From NCBI RefSeq assembly GCF_009932395.1, contig NZ_LSRS01000003.1, positions 12,773 through 46,149 of the forward strand: a DNA stretch of 33,377 nt. The letters are read 5' to 3'. Positions 29,910-33,377 of the stretch are shown piece after piece. The notes under the pieces are model-generated. The model was not told the DNA's origin. It worked only from the letters and a program-made list of their open reading frames with translations, and searched no databases. Origin of the DNA: Sporotomaculum syntrophicum. GTDB lineage: Bacteria > Bacillota > Desulfotomaculia > Desulfotomaculales > Desulfallaceae. Positions within the stretch are counted from its first letter, which is position 1; every line of letters begins with the position of its first letter. A program made the position numbers and the translations under genes.

Positions 29910-32900
29910 TTATTCCATGCCGGGCGGGCGCTGTTCTGACGCAACGGGGAAGTGCAGGCAAAAAGTCGTCCCCTCAGTACCGGTCTCGTAGTCGATCCGG
30001 GCGTTGTGACGGGCGGCGATACTGTAGCAGACGGCCAGACCCAGGCCGGTGCCGTGGTCTTTGGTGGTGAGAAAGGGGGTGCCCAGCCGGTCGATAATCT
30101 CGGGCGGCAGCCCGGTTCCTTCATCTTTAAGATACAGAATCACCTCGCCGGCTTCCTGCCTGGTGCCGATGGTCAGCGTGCCCCGGGGTGACATGGCGTC
30201 CATGGCGTTGCGGGACATGTTTAAAATCAGCTGCCGGATCTCATTCACATCGACGGCTGCTTCAGGCGGGCTGTTCAGGTCCAGCTTGACATCCATCTCC
30301 CTGAGATTGGCTTCCGACATGATCACGGGCAGCAGTGCCCGGACCACCTGGTCCAAAAGGTGCGGCTGCAAGTTAACGGGCTTATCGCTGTCCATGTTCA
30401 GGTATTCGGTGATGATCCCGTTCGCCTGGTCCACTTCTTCTATCATCAGGTCAAAATAGGCCCGGTCACCGGCGTACTGTGGTTTCTTGCCCAGCAGCTG
30501 CAGGAAACCCCGCACCGCCGTTAACGGGTTCCTGATCTCGTGACCGATGCCGGCCGCCATTTCGCCGATCAAGCTGAGCCGGTCCAGACGGGCCATCTCG
30601 GCTTCCATCATTTTCTCCTTGGTTACGTCTTTGGCTATGGAGATCCTTTGCTGCCGGCCGTCTATTTCGACAACCTCGATGGCAAACAGCACATTGATTA
30701 ACTGCCCGGCTTTAGATCGCAGCACTGTTTCATGATTCTTTAAAAAACCTGATTGATGAATTTCTTGCTTGCGTTGCTCATACTGCTGCTCATCCGTGAT
30801 GCAACCCAATTCCAGTGGAGTGCGGCCGAGCACCTCGGCACGGGTATAACCCAGCACCTCGGTGTATTTGGGGTTGATATCCACAAACCTATCAGTGGCC
30901 ATGTCGATGATAACAATTATATCCGGGTTGTTATTAAATATCTTGCTAAAACGCTCTTCCGAATGGCGCAGGGCTTCTTCCGCTCTCATCCGCTCAATCA
31001 GGTCGGCGGCCTGGTGGGCCAGCAGGTCCACCAGCTGCAGGTCTTGTTCCTTCGGCCTGTGAGGTGAGCGGAGGTAGGTGGAGAGCATCCCCACTATTAT
31101 GCCGGAGCGGCTGATCAGCGGGGTTGACTGAACTGCCCGCGCTCCCGCCTGTAGCATTACCTCCAGGGCAGGCGTACCGGCAAAGATGGGACTGCGGGTG
31201 ACATCCTCCACGATCACCCGCTCACCACGCTGCAGAGCCGTCCCACTGCAACCGGTTTCCTGCTCCACAACGGCGAAGTAATCCAGAAAAGGTTGTTTAA
31301 AACCCCGGTATGCCATGATCCTGAGCGAGCCGGATTCAGCCTCCAGTAACTGGATATTGCCCATATCCGCGCCGGTAAAGTCAATGGCCAGCTCGAGGAT
31401 ATCGCCCAGAATAGCAGGTAAATCACTATTGTTAACATACGAGGTGCTGATCTTGTCCAGGCGGCTCATGGCGTATCCCTGCTCGGCCTGCTTCAGCTCC
31501 GTGATATCGCGGGCAATGCTTACCGCTCCGATGATGGTGCCGTTAACATCGCGTACCGGGGCAGCGTTGCTCTGGCGGTATTTCAACTCGTTATCAACGG
31601 GCGTGCGGATAATCTCTACCAGGTTCACGACTTTTTCCCCTTTGAGGGCCCGCAATGTGAAACATTCATCCAAGGGGCGAGGACTGCCGTCAGCACGATA
31701 AATTTCCAGGGAGGCTGCTACTTCCACCATATTAATCCCCAGGTAGCTGGCACCGAATGCTTCCTGAACTGATTGGTTGGTCATGGTTATTTTCCCGCTG
31801 CTATCAACAAACCATACCTCGTCGGGTATATTATTAACGAGCGCAGATAAACTGTCTCTTTCCATACGGACGGCGTTCAACAAACGCTGTTTATCCTCTT
31901 CCATTTGCTTGCGCTCGCTGATATCCGCATGCATGGTCAGGCTGCCCTGGTATTGGCCACGGGCGTCATAGAGCGGGGTTGTGTTGCACTGTGTCCAGAC
32001 AAGGCTGCCGTCTTTATGACGCAATTTATATTCGCGGGCTATATTATGGCCGGCGTTGAGTCTCTTGCGGTCTGCCCGGGACTGTTCAACCTGGTCCTCA
32101 GCAACGTAATCCCAGCTAAACCGGCCCAGGAGTTCATCTTGGGTGTAGCCCAGCATATCCACCGTTTGTTGATTGACAAAGACTATGCGACCTTCGGCGT
32201 CACACTCGACGATGCCTTCCCCGGCCGTCTCGATAAAGCCACGGAATTTCTCCTCCGATGCGCGCAGCGCCTGCTCGGTTTTCGCCCGTTCCACTGCTTT
32301 CCATGTCCGCTGCGCGGCGTCCTTTAAAATAGCCAGTTCATAATCTGTCCACTTCCGCGGGCTGCTTTGCAGGACACCGAAATTCGCAACCCAGCGACCT
32401 TCTTTAATTAGCGGAACAGTCATACTTGCATAAACGCCGGGACTTGTGCCCGCTTCTCTTGCGGGCGGTTGCTTTAGCGGGGTCGTGGTTTGGCCTTCTA
32501 CAATCAGGGGTTCTCCACGGCGTAATACATCCATGGCTGCTCCAAAACTGCTAACCGGAAAATCTCCTGTTATCTTCCTGGCGCCGCAAGGTACATAGCT
32601 ATCTTCAATATGGATCGTACTGCCGTTGTCGGTAATCTCATTGTACAGAACCCGGTCAACGCCAAGATGCTCGCAGACAACCTGCGCCGCTGTCCGTTTA
32701 ATTTCTTTGGCGTCTGAAAGCGGCCGCAGCATATCGCTGAGCTTGAGCTGAAAAGCTTGGCGTTCTTTACTTTTTCGGAGTTCTACCTCCATCTCCTTCC
32801 GCTTAGTAATATCAGTAGCCATAATGGCAAATCTGTCTTGATCGCCAAGGGGTAATGCCAGAACATTATACCAACAGCCGGTAGATACATCGAACAGCTC

Positions 32901-33149
32901 AAATGTTTCAAATTTACCTGTTTTTACAATTTCCCCATATTTGATGAACCATTCTGTTTCAATATCAGGATAAAAATCCGTGACTTTTTTGCCTACAATT
33001 TCGTGCTTGGCCAGGCCCATAATTTTCGCAGTTACAGAGTTGACATCCAAATAAGTGTTTTGCATAATCCATAAGCCAATAGAATCAAGGGTTTCAAGGC
33101 CACAAAAAAGGACTTCACCCCTTGTTTTGCCGAATATTACAAGTAGCAC
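29910..33149 (-). CDS. Multi-PAS/GAF soluble sensor histidine kinase
   Basis: 1079 residues with no membrane segment. Domains in order: PAS1 (about 20-117), GAF1 (about 135-290), PAS2 with PAC (about 300-425), PAS3 with PAC (about 430-560), GAF2 (about 575-720), PAS4 (about 733-850), then HisKA with the phospho-acceptor in GIGHEIRNPLTAVRGF (about 868). The HATPase domain has N box LILNMSRNAMDAM, G1 KDEGTGLPPE and G2 GTGLGLAVC. GAF and PAS domains suggest sensing of small ligands, redox or light inside the cell. No response regulator gene is adjacent in the window. The GTG at 33149 lacks a ribosome site, and the coding sequence runs straight into an insertion sequence boundary, so the native N-terminus may be lost; ATG at codon 29 is another option. 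Confidence 0.88.
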   Translation of the reverse strand: MLLVIFGKTRGEVLFCGLETLDSIGLWIMQNTYLDVNSVTAKIMGLAKHEIVGKKVTDFYPDIETEWFIKYGEIVKTGKFETFELFDVSTGCWYNVLALPLGDQDRFAIMATDITKRKEMEVELRKSKERQAFQLKLSDMLRPLSDAKEIKRTAAQVVCEHLGVDRVLYNEITDNGSTIHIEDSYVPCGARKITGDFPVSSFGAAMDVLRRGEPLIVEGQTTTPLKQPPAREAGTSPGVYASMTVPLIKEGRWVANFGVLQSSPRKWTDYELAILKDAAQRTWKAVERAKTEQALRASEEKFRGFIETAGEGIVECDAEGRIVFVNQQTVDMLGYTQDELLGRFSWDYVAEDQVEQSRADRKRLNAGHNIAREYKLRHKDGSLVWTQCNTTPLYDARGQYQGSLTMHADISERKQMEEDKQRLLNAVRMERDSLSALVNNIPDEVWFVDSSGKITMTNQSVQEAFGASYLGINMVEVAASLEIYRADGSPRPLDECFTLRALKGEKVVNLVEIIRTPVDNELKYRQSNAAPVRDVNGTIIGAVSIARDITELKQAEQGYAMSRLDKISTSYVNNSDLPAILGDILELAIDFTGADMGNIQLLEAESGSLRIMAYRGFKQPFLDYFAVVEQETGCSGTALQRGERVIVEDVTRSPIFAGTPALEVMLQAGARAVQSTPLISRSGIIVGMLSTYLRSPHRPKEQDLQLVDLLAHQAADLIERMRAEEALRHSEERFSKIFNNNPDIIVIIDMATDRFVDINPKYTEVLGYTRAEVLGRTPLELGCITDEQQYEQRKQEIHQSGFLKNHETVLRSKAGQLINVLFAIEVVEIDGRQQRISIAKDVTKEKMMEAEMARLDRLSLIGEMAAGIGHEIRNPLTAVRGFLQLLGKKPQYAGDRAYFDLMIEEVDQANGIITEYLNMDSDKPVNLQPHLLDQVVRALLPVIMSEANLREMDVKLDLNSPPEAAVDVNEIRQLILNMSRNAMDAMSPRGTLTIGTRQEAGEVILYLKDEGTGLPPEIIDRLGTPFLTTKDHGTGLGLAVCYSIAARHNARIDYETGTEGTTFCLHFPVASEQRPPGME

Positions 33150-33185
33150 CTAATAACAAACGACAAAAACCAGAGGTGAAGTTAC

Positions 33186-33377
33186 TTGTATATTCAACAA
33201 CAGTGCCTGTTTTCCTTTGACGAAATTATGAAACTGCAACCGGAAACCCGGTTAGAAAAGATTTTTCATACCCTCGATCTTAGCCCCATTATTGATAACT
33301 TTGAGAAAAGTTCTTTAGGGCCTAATGGGTACTCTATGGCTGCAAAGTTACGAGCTCTGTTTGCAATGGTTATTGAA
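33186..33377 (+). CDS. Transposase, N-terminal part (runs off the window)
   Basis: A TTG at 33186, with GAGGTGAAG just upstream, begins YIQQQCLFSFDEIMKLQPET, then RLEKIFHTLDLSPIIDNFEK and GYSMAAKLRALFAMVIE, still open at the window end (64 codons). The layout (short lead, then a DLSPII, YSMAAKLRALFAMVIE segment) is that of the N-terminal domain of DDE transposases of the IS1182/IS4-like group; the exact family cannot be told from this part. It is transcribed away from the histidine kinase. Confidence 0.65.
   Translation, partial: MYIQQQCLFSFDEIMKLQPETRLEKIFHTLDLSPIIDNFEKSSLGPNGYSMAAKLRALFAMVIE

Overview
The window comes from a Gram-positive-type anaerobe, most likely a clostridial Bacillota and perhaps a Desulfotomaculum/Pelotomaculum-like Peptococcaceae member (inference). 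The grounds are strong AGGAGG ribosome sites with GTG and TTG starts, lipoprotein signal peptides, a YvrJ/DUF2922/DUF1659 cluster, and a long multi-PAS histidine kinase. Roughly 27-33 kb is GC-richer and looks like resident chromosome. Roughly 7-26.9 kb is AT-rich, full of gene fragments, and looks like an accessory region built by repeated insertion and deletion.

Layout. (1) 0.2-7.6 kb: an Rpn-type PD-(D/E)XK nuclease, then a complete type IC restriction-modification operon hsdM-hsdS-hsdR (minus strand, 4-bp gene overlaps). The HsdS linker carries TAEL repeats as in the EcoR124 family. A frameshifted XRE regulator lies just upstream of hsdM. (2) 7.6-11 kb: single accessory genes (lipoprotein, DUF3795 protein, flavodoxin) among debris: a second hsdM fragment, a P-loop gene cut just after its Walker A motif, and an IS-end-like repeat. 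(3) 11.0-20.3 kb: the most interesting block. A tightly coupled minus-strand operon encodes a sugar-importer-type binding lipoprotein, two MalF/MalG-type permeases, a HlyD/MacA-like adaptor, a MacB/FtsX-like permease and a MalK-type ATPase. A two-component system is encoded divergently. Both divergent promoters, and a third promoter after the kinase gene, carry the same direct repeat (TTAGATT, 11-bp period) exactly 7 bp before the -10 box. This ties the genes into one regulon. The third promoter now faces a broken second FtsX-like gene. (4) 20.4-25.7 kb: a decayed alanine/serine racemase, an intact IS256-family element, five small minus-strand accessory genes (lincosamide-type nucleotidyltransferase, GNAT, DUF3788, SnoaL-like, unknown), an array of 18-bp repeats resembling IS21-type ends, and a tail of a 23S rRNA methyltransferase. 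(5) 25.5-27.0 kb: a 1.39-kb segment with a DUF1643 gene and a truncated tyrosine recombinase, flanked by 41-bp direct repeats that match the 3' end of the neighbouring M15 peptidase gene; it looks like a small integrated-element remnant. (6) 26.9-33.4 kb: M15 peptidase, YvrJ, DUF2922 and DUF1659 genes, a small plus-strand membrane protein, a gene split by an IS21 istA fragment, a PAS/GAF histidine kinase, and the start of another transposase at the window edge.

No tRNA, rRNA or CRISPR array was seen. All family names come from motif recognition by eye; no database search was run.
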